Program-made: the position numbers and the translations under genes
Notes under the pieces: model-generated
What the model was told of the DNA's origin: nothing
The model's database searches: none
The model's input: only the letters and a program-made list of their open reading frames with translations
Source of the DNA: Cephalothrix simula
Taxonomy: Eukaryota > Nemertea > Palaeonemertea > Archinemertea > Cephalotrichidae
Length of the DNA: 18,427 bases
Reading direction: 5' to 3'
Assembly: GCA_035591015.1 (NCBI GenBank)
Contig: JAXIUW010223618.1
Location: 1 to 18,427, forward strand
Part shown: positions 10,786 through 18,427 of the stretch, one piece after another
Layout: each line of letters opens with the position of its first letter
Position numbering within the stretch: position 1 is the stretch's first letter

Positions 10786-12108
10786 CTTCATCAGCGGACA
10801 CACAGCTCTGACAAGCCCTATAAATGTGAATTCTGTAATAAGAGTTTCACACAAAATGGCTCTCTTAACCGCCACAAACTCAACAACCATAATATTATGA
10901 CCAAACGCCAGTGGCAAAACCGGCGTTTGATTGAAATGCCCACAATGCAAGAGTCTGGTACAATATTTCCAAAACACGAAGGTCCTTTTGCTGTTAACGG
11001 TTTATCACCTGTTAGTATTGCCAGTCCTCATCCAGCTCATTTCGGAGAAGCTAGAGTATTAACCGCGGCTGTGCCGAGTACTGTTGGACAATTGCCTACC
11101 GCTTACGGTGATATGTCGCACATAGCACGCTATATGCAGGCATATCAGAGTGCTACACACGGTGCAATGGACTATAGCACCCCAGAAAACCTATCCATCA
11201 ATGCTGCGTCTGATACGTGGACTCCTCTTAAAAGCAGCACTTTCTGTAATGATTCAGAAAACAATGAAATTGATAAAAATGGTGAGACAGGGTCACGCGA
11301 TTCTCGTGATGTCGATTCAAGACGCCACTCAATTCAGTCTCCGTCATCTATCCCTGAAAACCTCCACGTTTCGTCACCACCTGTTAGTAGCACAGCCAAG
11401 GAAAGTGGTGAACATAGCCCGGCTTACTCTAATTCTAAAGAGAGTAATTTCGACCAAGTTGACAATGAACCTGAAATGGATGATGCACCAAGAAGACCAG
11501 AAAGACCCGAATCCAACTCCAGCCCAAGCCCTGAAATGAAGAAAGAACCAATGGCTGAAAACATGTTTGTTGAATATCCGACCGAGATCTTGAGTAACTC
11601 CAGTCGTACAGATAATTGTAGTGAACGCTTCAACTCCAGCCAGTCAGCCGAGAGTGGGTATCTTAGTCCACAAACAGTAACAGATCCTGATGATAACTGT
11701 GCCATGAATGATCTACCTCCACCTCAATTGCGTACGTTATCGTCCCTTCCAAGAATAACAGACCCGATCAAGCGCCTCGGAAACAAGTCTCGGTCCGCGT
11801 CTCGGGAAAAATTATCTCTCAATGAAACGATTTCACGTTTAAGTGGTCGATGTGTTGATAGTATTCATAATTCACAAGCCATGAAAGCTTTGAGTGAATA
11901 CAGCTCCTTAGAATTGCTCGCACATTTACAATTACGAGGTCGAGCTCATCATTGCGAGCATTGTCAGATATTTTTCCTAGACGCGGCAATGTATTTTTTG
12001 CATAGGGGTATGCATGATCCTCATCACCCTTTTAAATGCAGTTTATGTGGATTTCAGTCTCGGGATAAATATGACTTCTCGTCACATTTTCTCGAGCATA
12101 GTAAATAA
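10786..12108 (+). CDS. Ikaros/hunchback-type C2H2 zinc-finger transcription factor, 3'-terminal coding exon (partial, N-terminus missing)
   Basis: The exon encodes 440 residues and ends in TAA. It is open from the splice acceptor at 10785, so the internal ATG at 10897 is not the start. The frame begins inside a zinc finger (LHQRTH), runs through a linker (SSDKPY) and a full C2H2 finger (C14, C17, H30, H35), then a basic stretch (TKRQWQNRR, 39-47). A long low-complexity Ser/Pro/Glu-rich region follows, and two closing fingers sit at C390-H410 and C418-H438. These closing fingers share the signatures CEHCxxxFLD, MYxxHxGxH, PFxCxxCG and DxYxFSSH with the Ikaros (IKZF) dimerisation fingers; hunchback and TRPS1 have related pairs. 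The likely role is sequence-specific nuclear DNA binding and dimerisation-dependent regulation of transcription. IKZF is preferred over hunchback because the finger before the linker looks like the last N-terminal Ikaros finger (HKxxxHN). Absence of a GATA finger in this exon argues weakly against TRPS1. The exon is visibly less AT-rich than its flanks. Confidence 0.9.
   Translation, partial: LHQRTHSSDKPYKCEFCNKSFTQNGSLNRHKLNNHNIMTKRQWQNRRLIEMPTMQESGTIFPKHEGPFAVNGLSPVSIASPHPAHFGEARVLTAAVPSTVGQLPTAYGDMSHIARYMQAYQSATHGAMDYSTPENLSINAASDTWTPLKSSTFCNDSENNEIDKNGETGSRDSRDVDSRRHSIQSPSSIPENLHVSSPPVSSTAKESGEHSPAYSNSKESNFDQVDNEPEMDDAPRRPERPESNSSPSPEMKKEPMAENMFVEYPTEILSNSSRTDNCSERFNSSQSAESGYLSPQTVTDPDDNCAMNDLPPPQLRTLSSLPRITDPIKRLGNKSRSASREKLSLNETISRLSGRCVDSIHNSQAMKALSEYSSLELLAHLQLRGRAHHCEHCQIFFLDAAMYFLHRGMHDPHHPFKCSLCGFQSRDKYDFSSHFLEHSK
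10825..10890 (+). other. C2H2 zinc finger, last finger of the N-terminal DNA-binding cluster
   Basis: The spacing is C-x2-C-x12-H-x4-H, with the usual aromatic and leucine core (F21, L27). It is joined by an SSDKPY linker to the end of a preceding finger whose cysteines must lie in an upstream exon. The intron is phase 0 and falls just before the first zinc-binding His of that preceding finger. By position this finger matches Ikaros finger 4, which is C2HC with a comparable x4 spacing; here the last ligand is His. The base-contacting region reads TQNGSLNRH. The domain call is secure; the equivalence to a particular Ikaros finger is an inference. Confidence 0.88.
11182..11196 (+). other. Candidate CtBP-binding motif PENLS
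   Basis: Residues 133-137 read PENLS, within the Px(D/N)LS consensus recognised by the CtBP co-repressor. Vertebrate Ikaros carries PEDLS, but near its N-terminus rather than after the finger cluster. A second, weaker PENLH occurs at residues 190-194. The motif sits in a predicted disordered linker, where such short motifs work. The match is seen directly; binding is inferred. Confidence 0.45.
11536..11547 (+). other. Candidate SUMOylation site (MKKE)
   Basis: Residues 251-254 fit the hydrophobic-Lys-x-Glu SUMO consensus and are followed by Pro. The site lies at the end of a Pro/Glu/Ser-rich stretch (about 227-256) of PEST character. Vertebrate Ikaros is SUMOylated, which makes the site plausible. 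The motif is short and could occur by chance. Confidence 0.3.
11953..12099 (+). other. Paired C-terminal Ikaros-type dimerisation zinc fingers
   Basis: Finger one has C390, C393, H406 and H410 (C-x2-C-x12-H-x3-H). Finger two has C418, C421, H434 and H438 with the same spacing, and seven residues separate the fingers. In Ikaros proteins this pair makes protein-protein rather than DNA contacts and allows homo- and heterodimers. As I recall the family, vertebrate second fingers end with a longer His spacing (x5) and a short basic tail. Here the spacing is x3 and only Ser-Lys follow before the stop. The open frame, plain TAA and normal 3' flank argue against a frameshift, so this looks like a genuine short C-terminus. 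Confidence 0.88.
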
Positions 12109-12344
12109 CATAAAATGTTAGCAAAGATGCATCTAAAGCAGATTATTAGACCCATAGTTGAAATGCATTTATTATAGAACATGGTGTTTTTGAACAAGCT
12201 TGTCTCTTAAAAAATACAGTGGTCTAATACTCAATTTTGGATATTTAGAGGACCATATATAGCATGCTATTGTTCAAAGTTCAGTTTTCTGAACTAATGT
12301 GCTAAATGCTAAATTGTTGATTCAATCACCTTAGAATTTAATCG

Positions 12345-12394
12345 AAAATTTATAATTATAAATTTTTGATTTAATGTATATGTATAATTATACA
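12345..12394. repeat. Two AT-rich perfect palindromes in the proximal 3' UTR
   Basis: A gap-free 22-base palindrome (two 11-base halves, the left AAAATTTATAA) lies at 12345-12366. A 14-base palindrome, TGTATAATTATACA, lies at 12381-12394. Both could form cruciforms or short RNA hairpins. AT-rich DNA makes such palindromes easier to get by chance, though 22 bases is long. Confidence 0.7.
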
Positions 12395-13400
12395 GTATAT
12401 CTGTGATTGAGTCGTTAAGTATTGTTTATGTCCTTGGGTCTTCCACCAGATCGGGCAGGACCAAATCTTATATTATTACATTATTATTACTTAGTTATTA
12501 TTTTTGATTTTCCAGTAGAGTTAGACATTCCTGAAAAGAGAGGTCGCTTGCGATTTCTTCAGTATTAATAATTTACTATTTTTGAGGGTTGACCCTTGCC
12601 ATTTTTTGTTGTGTGTTGAGATTATCCGGTGCCATTTGTTTTTTTCTTCTGTTATTTAGGTTGTAAAAGTAGGGCTTTATTTGTGTCGCACTAAACTTCG
12701 AATTATAAGTTCGTTTTGAAACTAAATGGAAACTGTAAAAAATTCAGTGACTATCGGCTGCCAATATAAGAAGAATCATCATATATTTTTACATCCATTC
12801 TAAATGAATGTTATTTCAAAATCATAGTATTCCGAATGCACAAGCAATGAAAGTAGTATTTATTTGGATAGAAGAAGAAAATATATAATATATTGTAATG
12901 ATTATTTACAATGGCTACAGTCTTTTGATAATATCGTAATCAGTTGCTGATTCCTTGCAGTTGCGCGGTTAAATCGAAACATTCCTGATGACCCTTTTTG
13001 CGTACATTTTTTAAGTGTACATGCTATTAATTGATAAAACTCTTAACCAGGATCAAAATTTAAGTTTAAAAAAGATCAAGATGCGACTATTTATAATTTT
13101 TTTTAAAAAGTAAAATTAATTTTTTTTATAATCATAGACTTCATGTTAGCTCGGGTGATTATAGGATAATGTATCAATGCATGAAATAGGCATAAAGGCT
13201 GTGTGTTACATATATAAGCTTTTTGGTGGGTGTACAACTGTACATTGTATGTACTACGTAAATATGATGTAATGTACCATGTATTAAAATTTAGTGTTAA
13301 ACTGTCTTAATGTGTGGCAGCTTCTCAAAAACGAAATCTTCATGTGAAGAAGCACTAAGTCACGTGCATGGGTATTTAAAGAGTGACCAAGAGTGCTTAA

Positions 13401-13406
13401 AATAAA
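13401..13406 (+). terminator. Proximal polyadenylation signal AATAAA
   Basis: This is the first canonical hexamer after the stop codon, followed by a short T run and TGGTACTG. If used, the 3' UTR would be about 1.3 kb. Further hexamers at 13679, 14920 and 16092 have poorer downstream context and may be chance in AT-rich DNA. Confidence 0.3.
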
Positions 13407-13690
13407 GTAGCTTTTTGGTACTGCATCGAATATAATATAATATTTTTCTAGATTTAGGTAATTCAACTTTTGAAAAAAAATTAATTTGTTAGATCAATTT
13501 TTATAGTGCAATAATCAATTATTTTCTATAAGCATAGGAACTCCTGAACTGCATTTCTTATTATTTTTGGTTGATTTGTACATTAAATTTTTCAATAGCG
13601 TTTTATTTGTAATCTCAGCTACACCAGAAAATGCATTTATGTTGAAATAGCTGTTTAATTTTGTACAATTACTCGAGAATAAAAGTACTG

Positions 13691-13819
13691 TAAAATGGGG
13701 CAATCGGGGACAATGTGGTATTAAGGGCAGTCAAATTATGGAAAGTGTCTTACACTTCTATACCAATATTTTTTTTACACTCCCTTAAATTCCGAGGTGC
13801 TCCCTATTGTCCCATTTTA
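13691..13819. mobile_element. MITE-like element with imperfect terminal inverted repeats, TA-flanked
   Basis: The left end (TAAAATGGGGCAAT, then CGGGGACA) and the reverse complement of the right end (TAAAATGGGACAAT, then AGGGAGCA) match at 18 of 22 positions. Both termini are TA, as expected for a Tc1/mariner-type TA target duplication. Inside, TTAAGGG and CCCTTAA are again inverted, and a central AAGTGT-CTT-ACACTT hairpin is present, so most of the 129 bp can fold. There is no coding capacity. It would be transcribed as part of the 3' UTR if the distal poly(A) site is used. Confidence 0.6.
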
Positions 13820-14964
13820 GAGCAATTTAAGTTTTAGGCTTACTGCTGCCATAGTGTCCATATTAACAGTATTATAGAACATCGCATTAACGCTTCATTA
13901 GTTGGGAAAAAAAACTCGATTTTAATCTACCAATCTTGCTCGTTGGACAATTTGCATGTTAACTAATTTAGTACTCGTTTAACATGTTAATTACATAGTT
14001 TCAATACAGTAGGGATGCCATTCGAGCTCGATGATTACTAAATGTACTTAAATGAGCTTTGTAGATTTTTACAAATAATAGTATAATTTTTTAATAGCAT
14101 TTATGGTTTGATACTTGGATAAAAATATACTTGTACTAGTATTTTTGTTGGTCCTATTTTGCATGGCGGACCAAATAGGTTATAAAGATAAAGGGCTATT
14201 TTAGAAAAAATACCCAATTATAAATATATCCCTCAAAGGGCATATAACGCATATTATGTAAACATATATTATATTTACCAAGTGTTGTCGCGTTGCAGAA
14301 GTGTGCTTCAAAGAGTATAGAACGTTCTGTAAATTCGTCCATATGTGCATGCATGTTCTCAAAAACTGTTGTTATATATGTGATATTGAAATCCAAAGGT
14401 GTCACTTTTCATGAAATCACTGTTTAAAAACCTTCATAGGTAACACTGTCTCATACCTCATTATCTCATCAAAATCAGGATATTGTAACAAATCGTTTAA
14501 TTTGTTGCGAGGTATTTTTCAAATATTTTAGCCTATTTTGGTGGCTTATTTTTTTCTGTTACGAATCGAATCTACACCTTTGGGTGCTCAATTATTGTTC
14601 AGAGTTGAGGCATTTAGCATAGATAGATCGTGTTCTGTAACTGTTACAAATACAGTAGTTGTTTTGGGGTAAGATATTGTTGTGTTTTTCAGAACTTAAC
14701 CATTGTTGTTCGTTTTTGTTCATAAAATTGCACAATTGTTTTATGCCAAAAGGTGTGGACAGAAATTTACTGGAATTAATTGTTAAATTATCTATCAAAG
14801 TTTATTGTAGTTTAGTAATTTATTTTTTTAGTATTTGTAGAATTATCTTTAATTTTTAGATTAAGTTAGATTAGATTTAAGTATATGTTATTATCTTAAA
14901 GGAATAATAAGCAAATTTCAATAAAAAAATTGTTTTAACTAAAAAGACTTAAGTGAAAGGTGAA

Positions 14965-14972
14965 TGTAAATA
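14965..14972 (+). promoter_or_regulatory. Pumilio-type element TGTAAATA in the 3' UTR
   Basis: An exact match to the UGUANAUA consensus of PUF-family proteins. A second exact match (TGTACATA) lies at 16753-16760. Two matches in nearly 6 kb of AT-rich sequence are about what chance could give. They are noted because hunchback, a relative of this family, is controlled by Pumilio in flies. Confidence 0.2.
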
Positions 14973-15292
14973 GTTGATGTTTTCAACATTGCATTTATTC
15001 CAATGTCCACATCTTTGAGGCTTTAGGTTTCCCTTGTTGAGGTATATTTTTCTAAAATACATTTTGCTGTGCAATTAATTTGCACATGCTCATAGATTTT
15101 ACTAGACAGGGTATAGTGGCCCCTAAATGATCCTTTATTCAGCCTTGTTAGCTTTAATTGTTGAAAAATTTATTTGCTGGTGGCAGGCAGTGATATTGCA
15201 TAGTTGAATATTCGCGGTAGTTGTTAATGATAAAAATATTACAAATATTATTTGGTTAAAGTTATTGGTTAAAGTTTTTTTACAGAAAAATC

Positions 15293-15298
15293 AATAAA
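15293..15298 (+). terminator. Internal polyadenylation signal AATAAA with strong GT-rich downstream element
   Basis: The hexamer is followed at the right distance by CACAATG and then a GT/T-rich tract (TGTCTTGTTTTGTG). This is the best-formed internal signal and could give a shorter 3' UTR of about 3.2 kb. Confidence 0.4.
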
Positions 15299-15661
15299 AA
15301 TCATATCACAATGTCTTGTTTTGTGAATATGTTTTAATGAGTTATTGTAATTAGACAATCACCACGTTACTGTAAGTGTAAGTTAATAAAATTTCTAAGT
15401 TACATAAATTATGAGCATTGTAAGTTACAGTGATTTTTACATCAAGAAAATGTTTTTCAACAAAGTTGTGCTATTAAATCTTTACATCTTTTACAAGTTG
15501 ACTGTCTAAGTTTAACAGATTCTAAATTCTTGTTGGATTGTTTTACTTAAAATTTTATAAGTCTATAGTTTCAACTTGGGACTTAGACATTGAAAGAAGA
15601 ATATATTTGTTAATCTACAAGCATGTCAAAACGTAATATTTGTAATTTTTATTTTGGGCAT

Positions 15662-15670
15662 TTATTTATT
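15662..15670 (+). promoter_or_regulatory. AU-rich element nonamer TTATTTATT in the 3' UTR
   Basis: The core nonamer of AU-rich mRNA-decay elements lies in a stretch of overlapping ATTTA words. In AT-rich sequence chance occurrence is likely, so functional weight is low. Confidence 0.2.
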
Positions 15671-15846
15671 ATATTATTATCTCTTATTTACAATATTGTT
15701 ATTGAATATTTTTTGTGTTTTTCTGTACAAGATTAGGTGATTTTTACCATTTATTTGCATTTTTATGTTGCTTCTTTATATTACTGAATGTGCTATTACA
15801 CATATTTATTATATCATGTTTAAAAACAGCACATTAAAAGGGCACA

Positions 15847-15852
15847 AATAAA
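15847..15852 (+). terminator. Internal polyadenylation signal AATAAA
   Basis: The hexamer is followed by a moderately T-rich stretch ending ATGTTTTATCC. Usage is unknown. Confidence 0.25.
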
Positions 15853-16178
15853 TTTTCATAGCTTTGCTATGCTATTATATGTTTTATCCACACGGTTGAC
15901 CCGGAGACTGTTGTTTTTTAAAACTTGTTCAATGTCGTTTTTGAACACGTTTTGATCTCAGTACCTGAAATATTCTCAAATCTTACTAAATTTTATGTAT
16001 TAACGATACTAACCCAGTACCATGACAAATTAAATTTGATAAAAAAATATTTTTATATTATAAAATAACATCATAAATGATATAAATTTGAAATAAACAA
16101 AACCGTGTATAGAAAGATGTAATTCTGGTCACTGCTTCACTTGGGTGGTGTCACCTGTATATTTAATATTGATTAAAG

Positions 16179-16273
16179 TAGGTCAATCGCCCACTTTCAT
16201 TTTGACCATGGGACTGAAATAATTTGCTTGCCAAATTGGCTCCATGGTCAAACCAAAGAGAGCAATTGACCTA
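16179..16273. repeat. Long inverted repeat / hairpin (33-bp arms) in the 3' UTR region
   Basis: The left arm (16179-16211) begins TAGGTCAAT and ends TTTGACCATGG. The right arm (16242-16273) is its near-complete inverse, with both end blocks perfectly paired and scattered mismatches between. The loop is about 30 bases. It could be a small MITE or a hairpin-forming RNA element. Two of the mismatches are C opposite A on the + strand, which become G-U pairs on the - strand, so a minus-strand transcript would fold slightly better. Confidence 0.6.
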
Positions 16274-16540
16274 GTCAAATTAAGATTGATAAATGTACCT
16301 CAGCCTTGCAAAGCAGGGGGAGGGCACCACAATGAAAGCATACACTTATTTCATTACAGGCATAGTAGTTCCGGTTCTGCAATAAGCAGCTTCCGGTGTC
16401 AGTAAAAGAAATACCTTTTTTAACCAAAAAGAAATTGTATGTCAGGTATCGCATTTTTAAACAGGCAAGTTTTAAATCTTTTTAATAATGACTTATGCCA
16501 CAAATCAAACTATGTATGTAATATATTTATACCACAAAAT

Positions 16541-16546
16541 AATAAA
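16541..16546 (+). terminator. Internal polyadenylation signal AATAAA
   Basis: The hexamer is followed by CTCTTTTGCTTTAATTG and then a T run. It is a plausible alternative end, weaker than 15293 and 17958. Confidence 0.3.
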
Positions 16547-17957
16547 AGAGCTCTTTTGCTTTAATTGTTTTTTAAAATAATAACTGCCATATCTTTTAAT
16601 TTTTATTATTTTTCTAGAAAATGGCCAATATTTTTAGAGGCAGATATAGACCATATTTTTATTTTATCTGAGAATATAGTATTTTTCTTTGCATAAAATC
16701 TGTTGTTGACATAAAATTGTGTAAAGTTGTAGGCTGTAGTAAATTGCTGTGTTGTACATATTATACAATGTATACTATAAGTATTTAGTGTTCACATAGT
16801 TATCAACATTGTAATATGTGATCAATACCCTGACAGAAAGGCCTGGGGCCAGCATTAATGATTTTTTAAAAGTAGATTTTATTTTACTTAAAATGTCAGT
16901 GACATAAGTAACATTTACGCCTTAACCATCTTCTTCATGATATTCATAAATTTCTGAATTATATTAATTTTTAATGTATGCAAAATTATATGTTTTTATT
17001 AAAGGGCTTGACGGCTACGAGCCAATTCTATGCATTCTTGCACTGTGTCTCAAAAAACTTGAACTAGTTATACTCCATATTATACTCATATCTTTCGCTA
17101 AATTCAATACACATTGAAAATTATAATTGACAATGAATGAATTATCAATTATGTTATCTATAATTTTGATTGCAAATTTAATTTTAAAATATACCAATCA
17201 TGATATTGTAAAGGAAATAGGAGCGTTTTTTAATAATCTTTAGGAAAAACTTGAATTAATTGAAATAGACTTCTCAGTATCATTGTTACTTTCTTCATTC
17301 ATTTCTTATTATCTATAGAGTATACAACTTTTAAAAGATTTGACAATTCAGTTACTGATAATCATAATACGTTCACCATTTATTCCTAAATCTGTTCATA
17401 AAATCATGATATTAATTTACAAATGATGTGTGTTCGAACAAAATGTTAAAAATGTTGTCATCATTCTTCTTCTGAAAACAGTACGAATTAAATACCTGAT
17501 TTTAATTATAGATTATACATCTCTAGGGTATAGTTATAGTGTATATGCATTTTTTGTAGGTTAGGGCGTAAATGGTAAAAAATGAGATAAACCATTTTGT
17601 TTGTAGTATTCTACATTCAGACCGTCTTCCGGCATGAAGTTGACCTTTTATTTAACAAATGCTACGCATTTATTTGCTGTAGATCGGCATTTTATTTTCC
17701 ATCAATTATAATTTCAGTTTTTTAAGTATTTGTACATTTTTAGACGAATTTTCCGAGGTCTGGGACTTCGCATACATGTCAACTTGTGAGGTATCATGTC
17801 ACCGACTTCGTTTTAATTAATCTGGTTTCTGTTAGAATCACGCCAGACCAGGGTTACACACGCTGCAGTCACGTCGCCGTGCTTTACAGAGTTATATAGT
17901 TTTGTATGTATTATATGTAATAGCAGGGGTGTAAGATTGTAGATTATATGTGAGATG

Positions 17958-17963
17958 AATAAA
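17958..17963 (+). terminator. Distal polyadenylation signal AATAAA (best candidate)
   Basis: The canonical hexamer is preceded by TGTA-rich sequence (TTGTATGTATTATATGTAA, 17901-17919), the kind of word bound by cleavage factor I. It is followed about 25 bases later by a GT/T-rich element (CTGTGTTTATTG). Cleavage would fall near 17980-17985. A run of G blocks lies about 80 bases further on. Confidence 0.6.
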
Positions 17964-18042
17964 ATGGGCTAGTTTGTGAAACAACTGTGTTTATTGCTCA
18001 ATTAAGTCGCTTATGCTAGTGCCCCATAGTATACACATATCA

Positions 18043-18073
18043 GGGGGGTTGTCAGACACCGGGCGGGGGTGGG
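18043..18073 (+). other. G-run cluster with G-quadruplex potential
   Basis: Four G-runs of at least three (18043-18048, 18061-18063, 18065-18069, 18071-18073) are separated by one long and two single-base loops. The cluster lies about 80 bases past the best poly(A) signal, where G-rich sequence can slow polymerase and aid 3'-end formation. The long first loop weakens the quadruplex prediction. Confidence 0.35.
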
Positions 18074-18109
18074 TAGACGTCAAACGACCAAAAAAAATTA
18101 AATGACATG

Positions 18110-18249
18110 TCAGATAAATTGGTGGTGTCCGGCAAATTTTGCCAAACATTTTATCTTACGTCAGATAAATTTGGTGGTCTCCTTGGCCAGTGTCATTTTA
18201 TTTTATTTTGCGTCAGGTAAATTGGGTGGTCTCCTTGGCCGGTGTTAGA
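18110..18249. repeat. Imperfect tandem repeat, about 51-52 bp unit, 2.7 copies
   Basis: Units start at 18110, 18161 and 18213 with TCAGATAAATT or TCAGGTAAATT, followed by GGTGGTCTCCTTGGCC in units two and three and a diverged version in unit one. The unit 1 to 2 and 2 to 3 spacings are 51 and 52 bases. No open frame is preserved. It lies outside the predicted transcript. Confidence 0.75.
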
Positions 18250-18427
18250 TAACTTCAGTAGTAATAGCGTTCTACTCCGGGACAGTTTACCGGTGGAAGA
18301 GTTGAAGAGTAAAAAGTTCGTGAACTTTAACAAAAGGTTTGATAATAGCTTTATAAGGTAGTTGGTCCATGAACAATGTGCTTTATGCTTGAAATCAATG
18401 CCTTATTGTGACATTCAACTGTATTTG

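Larger units (their letters stand above)
12109..17985 (+). other. Probable long 3' UTR of the zinc-finger gene
   Basis: No coding frame longer than about 70 codons occurs on either strand, and none resembles a known domain. The tract is T-rich on the sense strand, rich in TGTA words, contains multiple AATAAA hexamers, and ends at the best poly(A) context in the window (17958). A UTR of nearly 6 kb is long but not unusual for a developmental transcription factor. The mRNA could equally end at one of the internal signals, leaving the rest intergenic. RNA reads would settle the 3' end. Confidence 0.5.
17986..18427. other. Intergenic tail beyond the predicted transcript end
   Basis: Contains the G-run cluster and the 51-bp tandem repeat. 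After 18250 there is plain non-coding sequence with no frame, promoter or RNA gene that I can support. Confidence 0.5.

Noticed and set aside
11150-11705. Frames at 11150-11539 (+) and 11424-11705 (-) over the zinc-finger exon
   Set aside because: They are shadows of the main coding frame, with no recognisable domains.
11713-11719. let-7 seed match CTACCTC (let-7 controls hunchback-like genes in nematodes)
   Set aside because: It lies in the coding region, is only seven bases, and no match was seen in the 3' UTR.
10897-12108. ATG at 10897 as the start codon of an intact 403-residue protein
   Set aside because: The same frame continues upstream through a complete zinc finger and linker to a splice acceptor, so this Met is internal.
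14592-14859. Overlapping open frames on both strands in the 3' UTR
   Set aside because: Short, AT-driven and rich in Phe/Ile/Asn/Lys, with no similarity that I recognise.

Overview
The window looks like animal nuclear DNA: AT-rich, intron-bearing and mostly non-coding, with scattered inverted-repeat (MITE-like) elements and only one convincing protein-coding segment. The family found, the dispersed small repeats and the recurrent TACATGTA-type words suggest a marine invertebrate, perhaps a mollusc or another lophotrochozoan. That placement is a low-confidence inference, because nothing here diagnoses a species.

The one clear gene is the large 3'-terminal coding exon of an Ikaros/hunchback-type C2H2 zinc-finger transcription factor on the + strand (10786-12108, 440 codons). 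It opens inside a zinc finger directly after a good 3' splice site. It completes that finger and encodes one more DNA-binding-type finger. A long disordered Ser/Pro/Glu-rich linker follows, with candidate CtBP-binding (PENLS), SUMO and phospho-degron motifs. The exon ends with the paired C-terminal fingers that mediate dimerisation in the Ikaros family. The upstream exons, with the start codon and the other N-terminal fingers, were not found and probably lie outside the window.

Layout: 1-10785 is non-coding, best read as intron of this gene, possibly with some upstream intergenic DNA. It holds small hairpins, a block of TTTTGCAC repeats beginning with a pogo/Tigger-like terminus (5227-5415), a region with short direct repeats (6823-7212), a four-unit inverted-repeat element (8611-9122), and two weak minus-strand gene or exon candidates (2661-2827 and 9370-9750). 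12109 to about 17985 is a T-rich, gene-free tract that fits a very long 3' UTR. It has several AATAAA signals, the most distal (17958) well formed, and two MITE-like hairpins (13691-13819 and 16179-16273). Beyond the last poly(A) signal are a G-run cluster and a roughly 51-bp imperfect tandem repeat.

There is no sign of an operon, CRISPR array, rRNA or convincing tRNA. Nothing here amounts to a clearly new biological system. The observations most worth checking are the unusual C-terminal finger and motif architecture of the transcription factor, the four-unit foldback element, and the short minus-strand two-exon candidate.
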